Shown here: in pieces, positions 26,210-35,130 of the stretch | How positions within the stretch are numbered: the first letter of the stretch is position 1 | How the letters are laid out: every line of letters begins with the position of its first letter | Source: Bacilli bacterium | Lineage (GTDB): Bacteria; Bacillota_I; Bacilli_A; RF39; UBA660 | Length of the DNA stretch: 64,000 bases | Direction of reading: 5' to 3' | NCBI GenBank assembly: GCA_017438635.1 | Contig: JAFRUZ010000002.1 | Location: 1 to 64,000, forward strand | Made by a program: the position numbers and the translations under genes | The notes under the pieces: generated by a model | The model's input: the letters and a program-made list of their open reading frames with translations, nothing else | Databases searched by the model: none | What the model was told of the DNA's origin: nothing

Positions 26210-26287
26210 TTAAAACCAAGCACCTAATATAATTATTAGTAAGATAAATAAAACTAAAACAATTGCTGATGATTGACCGTAATTCAT
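26210..26287 (-). CDS. YjcZ/SscA-type small sporulation protein (25 residues)
   Basis: Starts MNYGQSS and continues as one hydrophobic helix with VLVLFILLIIILGAW. This matches the YjcZ family of tiny spore proteins (glycine/aromatic head, then LFILLIIVG). A perfect AGGAGG stands 7 bases before the ATG. Upstream lies a candidate sigma-K promoter, fitting late expression in the mother cell. Too short for usual gene finders. Family members are abundant in spore-forming Bacilli; their exact role, probably in coat or membrane assembly, is unclear. Confidence 0.72.
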   Translation of the reverse strand: MNYGQSSAIVLVLFILLIIILGAWF

Positions 26288-26317
26288 ATTTATTCCTCCT
26301 TTTTTCTTGTTCTAGAT

Positions 26318-26346
26318 TATTTTATGGAATATATATCATTTTTGTG
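26318..26346 (-). promoter_or_regulatory. Candidate sigma-K promoter
   Basis: The minus strand reads CACA, 16 bases, CATAAAATA. This fits the published sigma-K consensus mACm-16-CATAnnnTA exactly. It lies 31 bases before the start codon of the YjcZ-type gene. AT-rich chance matches are possible. Confidence 0.5.
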
Positions 26347-26365
26347 ATTATTTAAACCTATTTTA

Positions 26366-26394
26366 TTGTCAACTTTTAATATTTCTGTTATTAT
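26366..26394 (+). promoter_or_regulatory. Promoter of prsA
   Basis: TTGTCA (26366-26371), 17 bases, TATTAT (26389-26394). Confidence 0.75.
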
Positions 26395-26421
26395 AGTCAT
26401 ATAACTTTGAAGGAGGAGAAT

Positions 26422-27414
26422 ATGAAGAACATAAAAAAAATAGTTATATTATCACTAATAATGCTTACAGTAGTAGGTTGTGGAGCTGTTCCCACACTAA
26501 AAAACGGAGAACAAAAAGTAGCATCACTTAAAAAAGATGGTATTTCAGCAGATGCCCTATATGAAAAGATGAAAACTAAATATGGAGCACAAGAATTTAT
26601 TGATTTATTAGATACTGAAATACTAAATCAAAAATATAAAGAAACAACTACAGAAAAAGAAAATATTAACTCACAAATCGAAGAATTAAAGAAATCTGCT
26701 AAAGAAAACAATGTCACTTATGAACAAATACTTTCATATTATGGATTTGAAAATGAAAAAAGTTTAAAAGATTATTTAAGATTATCATATAGAAGGAAAC
26801 AAGCAGTTAATGATTATGTTTCAAAAATGTTAAGTGACAAAGAAATTAAATCATACTATGATAAAAATATATATGGTGATATAAAAGCAAAACACATTTT
26901 AATATCACCAAATACTACAAGTGACATGACTACTGAACAAAAAGAAGAAGCAGAAAATAAAGCTAAGAAACAAGCAGAAGATATCATCAAAAAATTAGAT
27001 AAAAAAGAAGACTTCAGCAAACTAGCTAAGAAGTATTCTGATGATTCAGCTACTGCTAAAAAAGGTGGGGATTTAGGTTGGTTTTCTACAGGAGATATGG
27101 TTGCAGAATTTGATGAAGCAGCATTTAAACTTAAAAAAGGAACATATACAAAAACCCCAGTAAAGACAACATATGGATATCATATTATCTACAAAGTTGA
27201 TGAAAAGAAAAAACCTACGTTAAAAGATTCTAAAAAAACTATAGTTGATGCTCTTGTAAAAGAAAAACTAGAAAAAGATAAAGCATTATACTACACAGCA
27301 CTTGATAATATAAGAAAAAATGCTGGTCTAAAATTTGAAGATGATGACCTTAAAAAAGCTTATACTAAATATGTTCAAAATCAAAAATCACAAGCAACTA
27401 GTAGTGCACAATAA
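26422..27414 (+). CDS. prsA: PrsA-like foldase lipoprotein (parvulin peptidyl-prolyl isomerase)
   Basis: An extracytoplasmic membrane-anchored foldase that helps exported proteins fold. The signal peptide ends in the lipobox VVGC, with Cys20 as the lipidated residue. The chaperone-like N domain leads to a parvulin domain from about residue 150, IKAKHILIS..GGDLGWFS..TYGYHIIY. AAGGAGGAG before 26422 fixes this ATG; the in-frame TTG at 26407 lies in the Shine-Dalgarno region. It is one of only two plus-strand protein genes here. The subtilisin and other secreted proteins in the window are plausible clients (inference). Confidence 0.9.
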   Translation: MKNIKKIVILSLIMLTVVGCGAVPTLKNGEQKVASLKKDGISADALYEKMKTKYGAQEFIDLLDTEILNQKYKETTTEKENINSQIEELKKSAKENNVTYEQILSYYGFENEKSLKDYLRLSYRRKQAVNDYVSKMLSDKEIKSYYDKNIYGDIKAKHILISPNTTSDMTTEQKEEAENKAKKQAEDIIKKLDKKEDFSKLAKKYSDDSATAKKGGDLGWFSTGDMVAEFDEAAFKLKKGTYTKTPVKTTYGYHIIYKVDEKKKPTLKDSKKTIVDALVKEKLEKDKALYYTALDNIRKNAGLKFEDDDLKKAYTKYVQNQKSQATSSAQ

Positions 27415-27439
27415 AAGATCGTATAAAACGATCTTTTTT
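27413..27439 (+). terminator. Terminator after prsA (also usable by recX)
   Basis: AAAAGATCGT and ACGATCTTTT form a ten-base stem overlapping the prsA stop, followed by T. It is nearly symmetric and could serve the convergent recX too. Confidence 0.85.
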
Positions 27440-28169
27440 AATTTCTAAAACCTTTTTGATATAATTTTTCTTTTATTTTATATTCAAGTTCTTTACCACT
27501 ATACTTAGAAGACAGTTTCTTTTTAATTTTTTCATATTCAGCATTATAAGCATCAGATTCATCAATATCATAGTTTTCTAAACAATAAACTATGTCTTCC
27601 TTATAGAAACCTTTATCTATTAAAGATTTAAGTATTTTATTTTTTATCATTAAAGATGATTTATTTCTATTTAAACGTAGTTCTTTTTCAACTACTTTTT
27701 TTATTTTTTCACGTTGTAACTCTTCAGTAAAAGTTTCTAAAGATTCATCAATTAACGACTCTGGTAATTTAAGCATTAAAAGATCATTTTTTATTTTAAG
27801 TGGTCCTACTGTCTTTAAATTAATTTGATCATATACAAATGCTTGAACATAAACTGATTCATCTAAATAACCATCTTGTTTTAATCTATCAATAACACTA
27901 TCGACTGTCTTCAAAGAAAAATCTTTACTTAAGTATTTTTTTATTTCACTAGCACATCTAAGTCTAATATTTATATATGAAATAGCCTTATAATATGCTT
28001 CAAAAAACTCATTATCTTTTAAATAAAGATCTAATTCACTTTTACTGATATCATTTTTACTAAGTATATTATGTTTAAGTATAATATCTTCATATATTAT
28101 ATAGTTTTCATCTTCAATTGTTACTTTGTATTTACCATTTCCTAAATATTTATACTTTTCTATTTTCAT
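27438..28169 (-). CDS. recX: Regulatory protein RecX
   Basis: A modulator of RecA filament activity, 243 residues. It is built of three-helix repeats with the typical LRCASEIKKYLSKDF and VIDRLKQDGYLDESVYVQAFV, then GPLKIKNDLL. An N-terminal extension of about 70 residues is usual for bacillar RecX. It lies 24 bases downstream of rpoZ and is probably co-transcribed. recA itself is not in the window. Confidence 0.85.
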   Translation of the reverse strand: MKIEKYKYLGNGKYKVTIEDENYIIYEDIILKHNILSKNDISKSELDLYLKDNEFFEAYYKAISYINIRLRCASEIKKYLSKDFSLKTVDSVIDRLKQDGYLDESVYVQAFVYDQINLKTVGPLKIKNDLLMLKLPESLIDESLETFTEELQREKIKKVVEKELRLNRNKSSLMIKNKILKSLIDKGFYKEDIVYCLENYDIDESDAYNAEYEKIKKKLSSKYSGKELEYKIKEKLYQKGFRN

Positions 28170-28193
28170 ATTTTTCTCCTTAAAGAAAAAGAA

Positions 28194-28394
28194 CTAATTT
28201 TTATGAATTTCAATTAGATCTTTTTCAACTTCTTCAAGTGCTTTTCCTATGTTCTTAGCAGAAACATAAGAGTCTTGTGGCATTTGTAAATGCCCTGTGT
28301 CTTTAATTTCATTACTTCTTTGAGCTACTATATGAACTAAACGATATTTTGAGTCCACATGTTGTAACAACTTATCAATTGATGGATATATCAT
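28194..28394 (-). CDS. rpoZ: RNA polymerase omega subunit
   Basis: 66 residues, the usual Firmicutes length. The start MIYPSIDKLLQHVDSKYRLV matches the conserved omega N terminus that binds the beta' C terminus and helps assemble the core enzyme. It is normally next to gmk; here it precedes recX. GGGAG precedes the ATG. Confidence 0.9.
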   Translation of the reverse strand: MIYPSIDKLLQHVDSKYRLVHIVAQRSNEIKDTGHLQMPQDSYVSAKNIGKALEEVEKDLIEIHKN

Positions 28395-28465
28395 TGTATC
28401 ACACTCCCTAATTTAAGAATATAATACAATTAATTGCTTTACAACCTTTTTGTCAAAATTAGACA

Positions 28466-29752
28466 CTATTTTACATCTTTTTTTATGCTATTTAAAATTT
28501 CATCAAAGAATTTATCACTTTTTAAAGTAATAGGATATCTATTTGATATAGCTATTAAGTAAAGTGCTGCTAAAAAGTCTTTTTGAAATATTAAAGCAAT
28601 ATTGAATAATCTCTTATAAACAGAATCTTTATTAGTAGAATCCATATATTTATTATATATGTATCCAATAAGCATCTTACCTTTTAAGTTTTTATCTAAA
28701 GTAATATAATTCAAACTCTTTGCTTCTCGAATTAGTTTTCTATTAAACTTCTCAATACTATATACACAATCAGTATCAAGATCAAATAATGACCCTAAAT
28801 ATTCTAAAGAAGAGTTTACTTCTTTTTCTAAACTTTTACCTTGCTTAATATTCAAAAATATATTTTGATATCTTCTATTTTTAAGAATATTAGTAAGTTT
28901 AATCTTAGATTCATCTGATATTAATATCTTTTTTAACAGTTTAATATAATAATCACTAATATTGTTATAATTCTTAGTTAGATGTCCTTTTTTAAATGTA
29001 TATTTATTCCCATCCATTTTTTTAAAGTGCTTCATAGTATCGTTATAACCAACTTTAATATTTCTTTTTGCACTTTCAGGATCAAAATCTAAAATAAACT
29101 CACTTTTATTATCTTTTTTTATGTAATCTATTTTAATATCTTCATCTTTTACTTTTTGTTTAAGACCTATTGCTGATAAATCAACTGCTATTATTTCATC
29201 GGCTCCCATATCTATTGCCAAATTAATTGGTAAATTGTCATAATAACCACCATCAACATATGCTTCACCATCTATTTTTTTAACTTCAACCATAGGAAAA
29301 CATGTGGCAGATGCTATTATATAAGGAACTAATTTACCTTTTGGAATTTGATCTTTTGTTAAAGCCTTAGGAACTCTATTTTTTAAATTAAATGTGACTA
29401 ATCCAAAATCTATTTTTGATTTACGAATTCTATTTTCATCTAATACACTACTTAGAATAGCTTCTGCTTTATCAAACTTTAATCCTTTATTCTTAATAAT
29501 ATCCTTTGCAATTTTTGGATACTCTTTAGTTTTTTTAAATGTATAATTAAACACTTCATTTGAGGACATTTTAAGCCATAGTTTTTTAGCTCTTCGGTAA
29601 TCTCCAGTACATAACACAGCACCATTTAATGCTCCGATAGATGTACCAGTAATGATATCAATTTTTATACCAAGTCTCATCAAAGCTTTATAAACACCAA
29701 GCTCATAAGAACCTTTGGCTCCTCCACCAGACAGTACTAAAGCTCTTTTCAC
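28466..29752 (-). CDS. Patatin-like phospholipase
   Basis: A Ser/Asp-dyad lipid acyl hydrolase of 428 residues. The oxyanion loop is SGGGAKGSYELG, the nucleophile elbow is GTSIGALNG (Ser42), and the Asp is in YVDGGYYDNLP. The catalytic domain covers the first 230 residues; the remaining 200 are helical, charged and unassigned. There is no signal peptide, so it is cytoplasmic. The GTG start is supported by GAGAGGTGAT immediately upstream and by a promoter whose -10 is at 29770-29775. A role in membrane lipid turnover is likely. Confidence 0.87.
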   Translation of the reverse strand: MKRALVLSGGGAKGSYELGVYKALMRLGIKIDIITGTSIGALNGAVLCTGDYRRAKKLWLKMSSNEVFNYTFKKTKEYPKIAKDIIKNKGLKFDKAEAILSSVLDENRIRKSKIDFGLVTFNLKNRVPKALTKDQIPKGKLVPYIIASATCFPMVEVKKIDGEAYVDGGYYDNLPINLAIDMGADEIIAVDLSAIGLKQKVKDEDIKIDYIKKDNKSEFILDFDPESAKRNIKVGYNDTMKHFKKMDGNKYTFKKGHLTKNYNNISDYYIKLLKKILISDESKIKLTNILKNRRYQNIFLNIKQGKSLEKEVNSSLEYLGSLFDLDTDCVYSIEKFNRKLIREAKSLNYITLDKNLKGKMLIGYIYNKYMDSTNKDSVYKRLFNIALIFQKDFLAALYLIAISNRYPITLKSDKFFDEILNSIKKDVK

Positions 29753-29769
29753 AATATCACCTCTCTAAC

Positions 29770-29798
29770 ATTATAACACTATTTCTATGTTTTGTTTA
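29770..29798 (-). promoter_or_regulatory. Promoter of the patatin gene
   Basis: TAAACA (29793-29798), 17 bases, TATAAT (29770-29775). The -35 is a weak match. Confidence 0.5.
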
Positions 29799-29823
29799 TA
29801 GTAGAGAGACATACTTTACATAT

Positions 29824-29853
29824 AAAAAATAAAAACTGCTAAAGCAGTCTTTA
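29824..29853 (-). terminator. Terminator after the cotD-like gene
   Basis: ACTGCT/AGCAGT stem extended by A:T pairs, with T-rich sequence after it. Confidence 0.75.
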
Positions 29854-30198
29854 TTAATAATTACAACAAGAACCACAATCTACATTAGTACATACATTTT
29901 CTTCACAACATGAGTAATCTGGTCTATAAGTATGTTTAAAAATATGATGATTGATTATTTTAGTTCTAATTGGACAAACATGTGGAACTATATGTTCAAA
30001 AGTCCTATTTACAACTCTTTCTCTCATAGGTTCAATAATTGGAGTCCCAGTACTTACACCTCCGAAACTCATTGGACCATTATTTAAATTTTGGCCTTGT
30101 TCAAAATCAATATCAATAGTACCACTATTGTTAGTAATATCAATTGCACCATCTTGACCAGGCATCATAAATGGATTTTGATTAGCATTATCAAACAT
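29854..30198 (-). CDS. cotD: CotD-like spore coat protein
   Basis: 114 residues. The first 60 are Asn/Gly/Pro-rich and low in complexity. The second half, FEHIVPHVCPIRTKIINHHI then FKHTYRPDYSCCEENVC, matches the CotD inner-coat family with its pattern PHxxPxxTxxxNHHxxxH. It ends in a Cys cluster (CCEENVC, CGSCCNY) suited to cross-linking. TAGGAGG lies before the ATG. It is a single gene between terminators. With spoIVA and yutH it supports an endospore life cycle. The His content is lower than in Bacillus CotD. Confidence 0.75.
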   Translation of the reverse strand: MFDNANQNPFMMPGQDGAIDITNNSGTIDIDFEQGQNLNNGPMSFGGVSTGTPIIEPMRERVVNRTFEHIVPHVCPIRTKIINHHIFKHTYRPDYSCCEENVCTNVDCGSCCNY

Positions 30199-30260
30199 TA
30201 TATATCCTCCTATCTAGTGTATACTATTCAAAAGGATAAATACTGTATAATCAAAACACA

Positions 30261-30284
30261 TAAAAAGTACACCGAAGTGTACTT
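30261..30284 (-). terminator. Terminator of the arc operon
   Basis: AAGTACAC and GTGTACTT pair perfectly around a TTCG tetraloop, followed by T on the minus strand. Confidence 0.9.
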
Positions 30285-30294
30285 AATTTTTATA

Positions 30295-32682
30295 TTAGAA
30301 TATTAACATAGCCATGCAAAGTATTATTACTGATGCAAGAGCAAGAGATAGTATTACTTTTAATACCCATTTTAACCAAGTAGTATATTCTACACCTGCT
30401 AAAGCAAGACCAGCCATTATAGCACCACAAGTTGGTGTAAATAGATTAACTAATCCATTAGCAGCAACTATAGTCATTATACTTGATTCTACATTGTAGT
30501 TAAGTTGTGCAGCAAGAGGTCCAATAATTGGTGCAGATATTGCTGCAAGTCCACTAGAAGATGGAACTAAGAATGATAATCCTACATGTAATAAATAGTT
30601 AAGTGGTGTAAATAGTAATACTGGCATTCCTTTTAATCCTTCTGCAGCATTATATATTATGTAGTTATCTAAATGTGTAACTCCCATAAGTATTGTAACT
30701 CCACGAGCTACAGCAATTATAAGCACAACACTTAATATATCAGAAGCACCAGCTACAAAGTTATCTACAATTCCTTTTTCACCTTGCTTATTAATGATTC
30801 CAATTATAATTGCTGATATAAAGAACCATAATGCAGCGTCAAAGAACCACCAATCGCCAAGAGCTGCTCCTGTTAAGAATGAAGAGAATGATAACCATTT
30901 AGTATCTACAAATTCTCCCCAAGGAATGAATCCAAATACCATTACTAAGAATGTGAAAGCAAATATCCATAATGTAGCTTTTTGTCTACCAGTTAAACTA
31001 ACTTTTTCTGGATTCTTTTCTTCCTTACCATATTTCTTTTCCATTACTTTTTGTTCTTGTAATGATAAGAATGTAGATCCTTTATCTTTCTTTACCTTAG
31101 CAGCATAAGCCATAACAAATGCAACGGAAATACCAAGAGATACTAACCATAATGCTACACCAACTACCATGATTATACCTTGATTAACTGCTAACCCTTC
31201 AGGAAGTGCTGCTATCGCTGCTCCTGTTGCAAATGGGTTAACTGTAGATCCTAGAACCCCAGAACCTGCCCCTAATAATACTACTGCTGATGCAACAATA
31301 GTATCCATACCTGCAACTACCATAGTTGCTGCTAAAAGTGCATAGAATCCTACTGTTTCTTCAAGCATACCATATGTTGTACCTCCAATTGAGAAGATAA
31401 ACATAAGGATTGGAATAAGTATTAATTCACGCCCTTTTAGTTTTTGCACTAGAGCTTGTATACCATTTTCTAAAGCTCCACTTGCTGATACAATGTTTAG
31501 GAACCCTCCTAAAACAAATATGAAAATACCCACATCTATGGCATTCTCAAATCCTAGAATTGGAGCCATCAGTATATCTGATAATTTTGCTCTTACTACT
31601 CCTGAACCATTTACTATTTCATCATCAACAAAACGAGCTTGTGGTAAGAAATAAGTAATAATGCCAAGAATAATTATAAGAAGTAAAATAATTGAAAATG
31701 CTGATAACCCAAATTTTAGGTTTTTCTTTTTGGCTTCTTTTTTATTAGCCATCTTTCTATCCTCCTTTATTTCAGAACAAATAACAGTTCCAGTATTACC
31801 TCTTACAGCATCAAGTACTTTGTTTAAGGAAGTAATAACAGAATCCTTATTTGTTTCTACCGAAAACTTTAAACATGCTTTTATCTTAGGTAGCATACTA
31901 CCTTCTGCAAACTCAGAAGAAGACATATATTCATTAATTAATTTTTCATCTAAATATCTAATCCTTTGTTGATTCTTTTTACCATAATTTAAATATGCAT
32001 AATCAACATTAGTTAAAATTATAAATTTATCTGCCTTTATCTCTTTAGCAAGTAATGAACTTGATAAATCTTTATCTATTACTGCATCAACACCTACTAA
32101 TCTATCTCTAGTCCGTACTACAGGAATTCCTCCACCACCACATGCAATTACTATATTACCTTCATCTATTATCTTTTTAATTGCATCTATTTCAACTATT
32201 TCTTGTGGTTTTGGAGAAGGAACTACTCTCCTATAACTTTTGTTCATATATTCTTTGAAAACATACCCTTTTTCTTTTTCAAGAGCCTTTGCTTCTTTTT
32301 CTCTTAAAAAATTACCAATAGGTTTCGTAGGATTATTAAATGCTTCATCATCTTTGGATACTACTACTTGAGTAGTAACTGATACACATGTTTTCTTTAT
32401 ATTTCTTCTTTTTAATTCATTAGTTATAGATTGTCCTAAATGATAACCTATATAACCTTGGCTCATTGCATTACACTCTGGAAAAGGTATTTTATTATCG
32501 CCATTATCAAGTGCACTATTTATCATGCCTACTTGAGGCCCATTTCCATGAGTTATAACTACACTATATCCATTTTCTACTAAATCTACTATTTTCTTTG
32601 AAACATTTTTTACTTGTTTTAACTGTTCTTCATTAGTATTGCCTAAAGCATTACCACCAAGAGCAATTACTATTTTTTTCAT
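30295..32682 (-). CDS. arcC: Carbamate kinase fused in frame to a YfcC/ArcD-type transporter
   Basis: Residues 1-310 are a complete carbamate kinase: [31 protein letters not shown], ending GNTGTVI. It makes ATP from carbamoyl phosphate, the last step of the arginine deiminase pathway. Without a stop the frame runs into a YfcC-family carrier of about 485 residues with some twelve hydrophobic segments, the type that serves as arginine/ornithine antiporter ArcD. The junction holds AAAGGAGG and an ATG at 31752 (residue 311, [11 protein letters not shown]). The transporter can therefore also be translated alone. The start overlaps arcB by ATGA. Either a true bifunctional fusion or a lost stop codon. 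Confidence 0.85.
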   Translation of the reverse strand: MKKIVIALGGNALGNTNEEQLKQVKNVSKKIVDLVENGYSVVITHGNGPQVGMINSALDNGDNKIPFPECNAMSQGYIGYHLGQSITNELKRRNIKKTCVSVTTQVVVSKDDEAFNNPTKPIGNFLREKEAKALEKEKGYVFKEYMNKSYRRVVPSPKPQEIVEIDAIKKIIDEGNIVIACGGGGIPVVRTRDRLVGVDAVIDKDLSSSLLAKEIKADKFIILTNVDYAYLNYGKKNQQRIRYLDEKLINEYMSSSEFAEGSMLPKIKACLKFSVETNKDSVITSLNKVLDAVRGNTGTVICSEIKEDRKMANKKEAKKKNLKFGLSAFSIILLLIIILGIITYFLPQARFVDDEIVNGSGVVRAKLSDILMAPILGFENAIDVGIFIFVLGGFLNIVSASGALENGIQALVQKLKGRELILIPILMFIFSIGGTTYGMLEETVGFYALLAATMVVAGMDTIVASAVVLLGAGSGVLGSTVNPFATGAAIAALPEGLAVNQGIIMVVGVALWLVSLGISVAFVMAYAAKVKKDKGSTFLSLQEQKVMEKKYGKEEKNPEKVSLTGRQKATLWIFAFTFLVMVFGFIPWGEFVDTKWLSFSSFLTGAALGDWWFFDAALWFFISAIIIGIINKQGEKGIVDNFVAGASDILSVVLIIAVARGVTILMGVTHLDNYIIYNAAEGLKGMPVLLFTPLNYLLHVGLSFLVPSSSGLAAISAPIIGPLAAQLNYNVESSIMTIVAANGLVNLFTPTCGAIMAGLALAGVEYTTWLKWVLKVILSLALASVIILCMAMLIF

Positions 32683-33665
32683 TTTAATGTAGCATACATA
32701 ACAGCTTTTATAGTATGCATCCTATTTTCAGCTTCTTCAAAAACTTTTGATTTAGCAGATTCAAATACTTCATCAGTAACTTCCATTTCAGTTACTCCAA
32801 ACTTTTCTGCAATATCTTTACCAATTGTAGTATCTGTATTATGGAAAGATGGTAAACAATGTAAGAATATAGAGTTTTCACTAGTCATATTCATTAATTC
32901 AGTAGTAACTCTATATGGTGTAAGAAGATTAATTCTTTCAGCCCAAACTTCATCAGGTTCTCCCATAGATACCCATACATCTGTATAAACTACATCTTTA
33001 CCTGCAGCACCTTCATTAACATCTTCTGTCAAAGTAATTGTACAGTTATTTTCACTTGCAATAATTTTAGCAGTATTTATTAACTCTTCACTTGGCCAAA
33101 GTTCTTTTGGAGCGCAACATGTAAAATTAACTCCCATTTTAGCACTCATTATCATAAGTGAATTACCAGTATTAAATCTAGCATCTCCAAAATATACAAG
33201 ATTAAGTCCTTTTAAATGGCCAAAATGTTCAAGCATAGTCATAAAATCTGCAAGCATTTGAGTAGGATGAAATTCATTTGTTAATCCATTCCACACTGGA
33301 ACTCCACTGTACTCTGCAAGTTCTTCAACTTTGCTTTGTTCAAAGCCACGATACTCAATACCATCAAACATTCTACCAAGTACCCTAGCAGTATCTTTAA
33401 TTGTTTCTTTTTTACCCATTTGAGAACCAGTAGGCCCCAAATACGTAACATGCATTCCTAAATCATAAGATGCTACTTCAAAAGAACACCTAGTACGAGT
33501 TGAATCTTTTTCAAAAATACATGCAATATTCTTTCCAAGTAAATATCTGTGGTCCTTTCCTTGATGTTTTAGATTTTTTAACTCTACAGCAAGATCTATT
33601 AAGTATTGTAATTCTTCAGTAGTAAAATCTAAAACCTTTAAGAAATTTCTTCCACTTAAATTCAT
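32679..33665 (-). CDS. arcB: Ornithine carbamoyltransferase (catabolic)
   Basis: Converts citrulline and phosphate to ornithine and carbamoyl phosphate in the arginine deiminase pathway. Carbamoyl-phosphate-binding STRTRCSF and HPTQMLADF are present, and the ornithine-side HCLPSFHNT near the C terminus. 328 residues, full length. It sits one base after arcA and overlaps the carbamate kinase by four bases (ATGA), so translation is coupled. The operon context makes the catabolic direction likely. It ends with TGA, evidence against code 4. Confidence 0.95.
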   Translation of the reverse strand: MNLSGRNFLKVLDFTTEELQYLIDLAVELKNLKHQGKDHRYLLGKNIACIFEKDSTRTRCSFEVASYDLGMHVTYLGPTGSQMGKKETIKDTARVLGRMFDGIEYRGFEQSKVEELAEYSGVPVWNGLTNEFHPTQMLADFMTMLEHFGHLKGLNLVYFGDARFNTGNSLMIMSAKMGVNFTCCAPKELWPSEELINTAKIIASENNCTITLTEDVNEGAAGKDVVYTDVWVSMGEPDEVWAERINLLTPYRVTTELMNMTSENSIFLHCLPSFHNTDTTIGKDIAEKFGVTEMEVTDEVFESAKSKVFEEAENRMHTIKAVMYATLK

Positions 33666-33666
33666 A

Positions 33667-34893
33667 TTAATCCTCCCTTATAAGTGGCATACTCATACAA
33701 CGAGGTCCACCTCTTCCACGAGAAAGTTCAGCACTTCTCATTTCTAATACAGTTATTCCAAATCTTCTAAGAACATCATTTGTAACATTATTTCTGTCAT
33801 ATACTATTACCACTCCAGGAGCTATACATAAAGTATTAGAACCGTCATTCCATTGCTCTCTTTCAGCAGCTACTGGGTCACCTCCAGCACATGGTATTAA
33901 TGTAATTTCTCTTCCTAAATGTTCTTCAAGTATTTTATTAAGCATTCCACTTCTAGCTTTTACGTTTATATCATCTTCATCTTCGTCACCTTTTGTTATC
34001 TCATATACTTTAAGAGTACTTACGATTCCTGGATGATATGTGAATTTATCAACATCTATTTGAGTAAATACTGTATCTAAATGCATGAAAGCTCTACTTT
34101 CTGGAATTCTAAATGCAAGTACTGTTTCAATTGTAGCATCAGGATCTTTAAATATATTTCTAGCAAGTGTTTCAATAGCATTTGCACTTGTTCTTTGAGA
34201 TATTCCTATTGCTAATACTTTATCATTTAGATTAAGTATATCTCCACCTTCAATATTATACTCATTATATCTATCAAAATATTTTGGAGTATCTTTAAAG
34301 TCTGGATGATGATTAAATATATACTCTGCATATATTGTTTCTCTATTTCTAGTTACAGAATACATCTTATTTAAACTTATTCCATTACCTATAGAAGCAA
34401 AATCATCTCTCGTAAAATATAGATTTGGCATTGGATCAACTATAAACTCAGAATCACTTTCTATCATATCAATCAAAGATTTACCTTTTTTTGCTTTTTC
34501 TACAGTTATTTCTTTTATATTGATACCTTCCATTGTTTTTAATACTAATTGTCTACTTGACTTTATATCCATCAAAAAGTCATATACAAGTCCTCTGAAC
34601 TTTGGAGTTCTTACACCAGCCTCGTATATGTATTGTTTTATAAATGTTTCTTTTATTTCTGGATCCAAATCTAATACTTCTGTCATTAAGTCTTCCAAAT
34701 AAACAACTTCTACTCCATTATCTTTTAATATCCTTGCAAATTGATCATGTTCTTCTTGAGCTACCTTAAGATATGGTATATCATCAAAAAGAAGTCTTTC
34801 CAAAGTATCTGGAGTTAAATTTAATAATTCCTTTCCTGGTCTATGTAACAATACTTTCTTTAGTGGTTTAATTTCACTTTTTATATTAATCAT
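33667..34893 (-). CDS. arcA: Arginine deiminase
   Basis: Hydrolyses arginine to citrulline and ammonia, giving ATP and acid resistance through the pathway. Guanidino-group enzyme motifs are visible: [20 protein letters not shown] and the nucleophilic Cys in [12 protein letters not shown] near the C terminus. 408 residues, the usual length. The ATG at 34893 is preferred over the adjacent GTG at 34896. First gene of the arc operon, behind a leader with a terminator and antiterminator. Confidence 0.95.
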   Translation of the reverse strand: MINIKSEIKPLKKVLLHRPGKELLNLTPDTLERLLFDDIPYLKVAQEEHDQFARILKDNGVEVVYLEDLMTEVLDLDPEIKETFIKQYIYEAGVRTPKFRGLVYDFLMDIKSSRQLVLKTMEGINIKEITVEKAKKGKSLIDMIESDSEFIVDPMPNLYFTRDDFASIGNGISLNKMYSVTRNRETIYAEYIFNHHPDFKDTPKYFDRYNEYNIEGGDILNLNDKVLAIGISQRTSANAIETLARNIFKDPDATIETVLAFRIPESRAFMHLDTVFTQIDVDKFTYHPGIVSTLKVYEITKGDEDEDDINVKARSGMLNKILEEHLGREITLIPCAGGDPVAAEREQWNDGSNTLCIAPGVVIVYDRNNVTNDVLRRFGITVLEMRSAELSRGRGGPRCMSMPLIRED

Positions 34894-34940
34894 CACTTAC
34901 CCTACCTTCCTTATTCTAAAAATATTATACAACATTCTAC

Positions 34941-35012
34941 AAAAAAAGAAAAGCCTTTTTTACAGGCTTTTCAGAATAAGATTACCCAGTTTAGGCTCTC
35001 CCTTATTATTCC
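34941..35012 (-). promoter_or_regulatory. arc operon leader: terminator with competing antiterminator
   Basis: The RNA starting near 35012 reaches a terminator (GAAAAGCCT 34964-34972 with AGGCTTTTC 34948-34956, then T7) before arcA. An upstream element GGGAGAGCCT (34993-35002) can pair over ten bases, three of them G:U, with the same AGGCTTTTCT, preventing the terminator. A short stem AATAAG/CTTATT (35002-35007, 34975-34980) encloses about 21 bases and could be the sensing part, since it would occupy the edge of the antiterminator. There is no reading frame for a leader peptide and no T-box signature. This looks like a small riboswitch or protein-binding attenuator of unknown ligand. Confidence 0.6.
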
Positions 35013-35018
35013 AATTCT

Positions 35019-35047
35019 AATATAATATATTAAAAGAAAAATGTAAA
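35019..35047 (-). promoter_or_regulatory. Promoter of the arc operon
   Basis: TTTACA (35042-35047), 17 bases, TATATT (35019-35024). It lies upstream of the attenuator. A second TATAAT without a -35 (near 34923-34928) after the terminator might allow weak constitutive arcA transcription. Confidence 0.7.
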
Positions 35048-35105
35048 CACTTTGAAATAAAAATGTAATAATTTGACATATAATATGTAAATATAATACA
35101 AATAT

Positions 35106-35130
35106 AAAAAGGCGATTAATATCACCTTTT
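35106..35130 (-). terminator. Terminator of the LCP gene
   Basis: AAAAGG..GAT pairs with ATC..CCTTTT with one mismatch, abutting the stop codon and followed by T on the minus strand. Confidence 0.6.

Noticed and set aside
29854-30300. Sigma-K or sigma-E promoter for the cotD-like gene
   Set aside because: TATACACTA upstream resembles a -10, but no matching -35 occurs at the required distance, so I do not claim one.
32670-32690. Mycoplasma-type genetic code 4 (TGA as Trp)
   Set aside because: arcB and the 40-codon gene end in TGA at tight ATGA overlaps, and Trp is encoded by TGG. The standard code applies.
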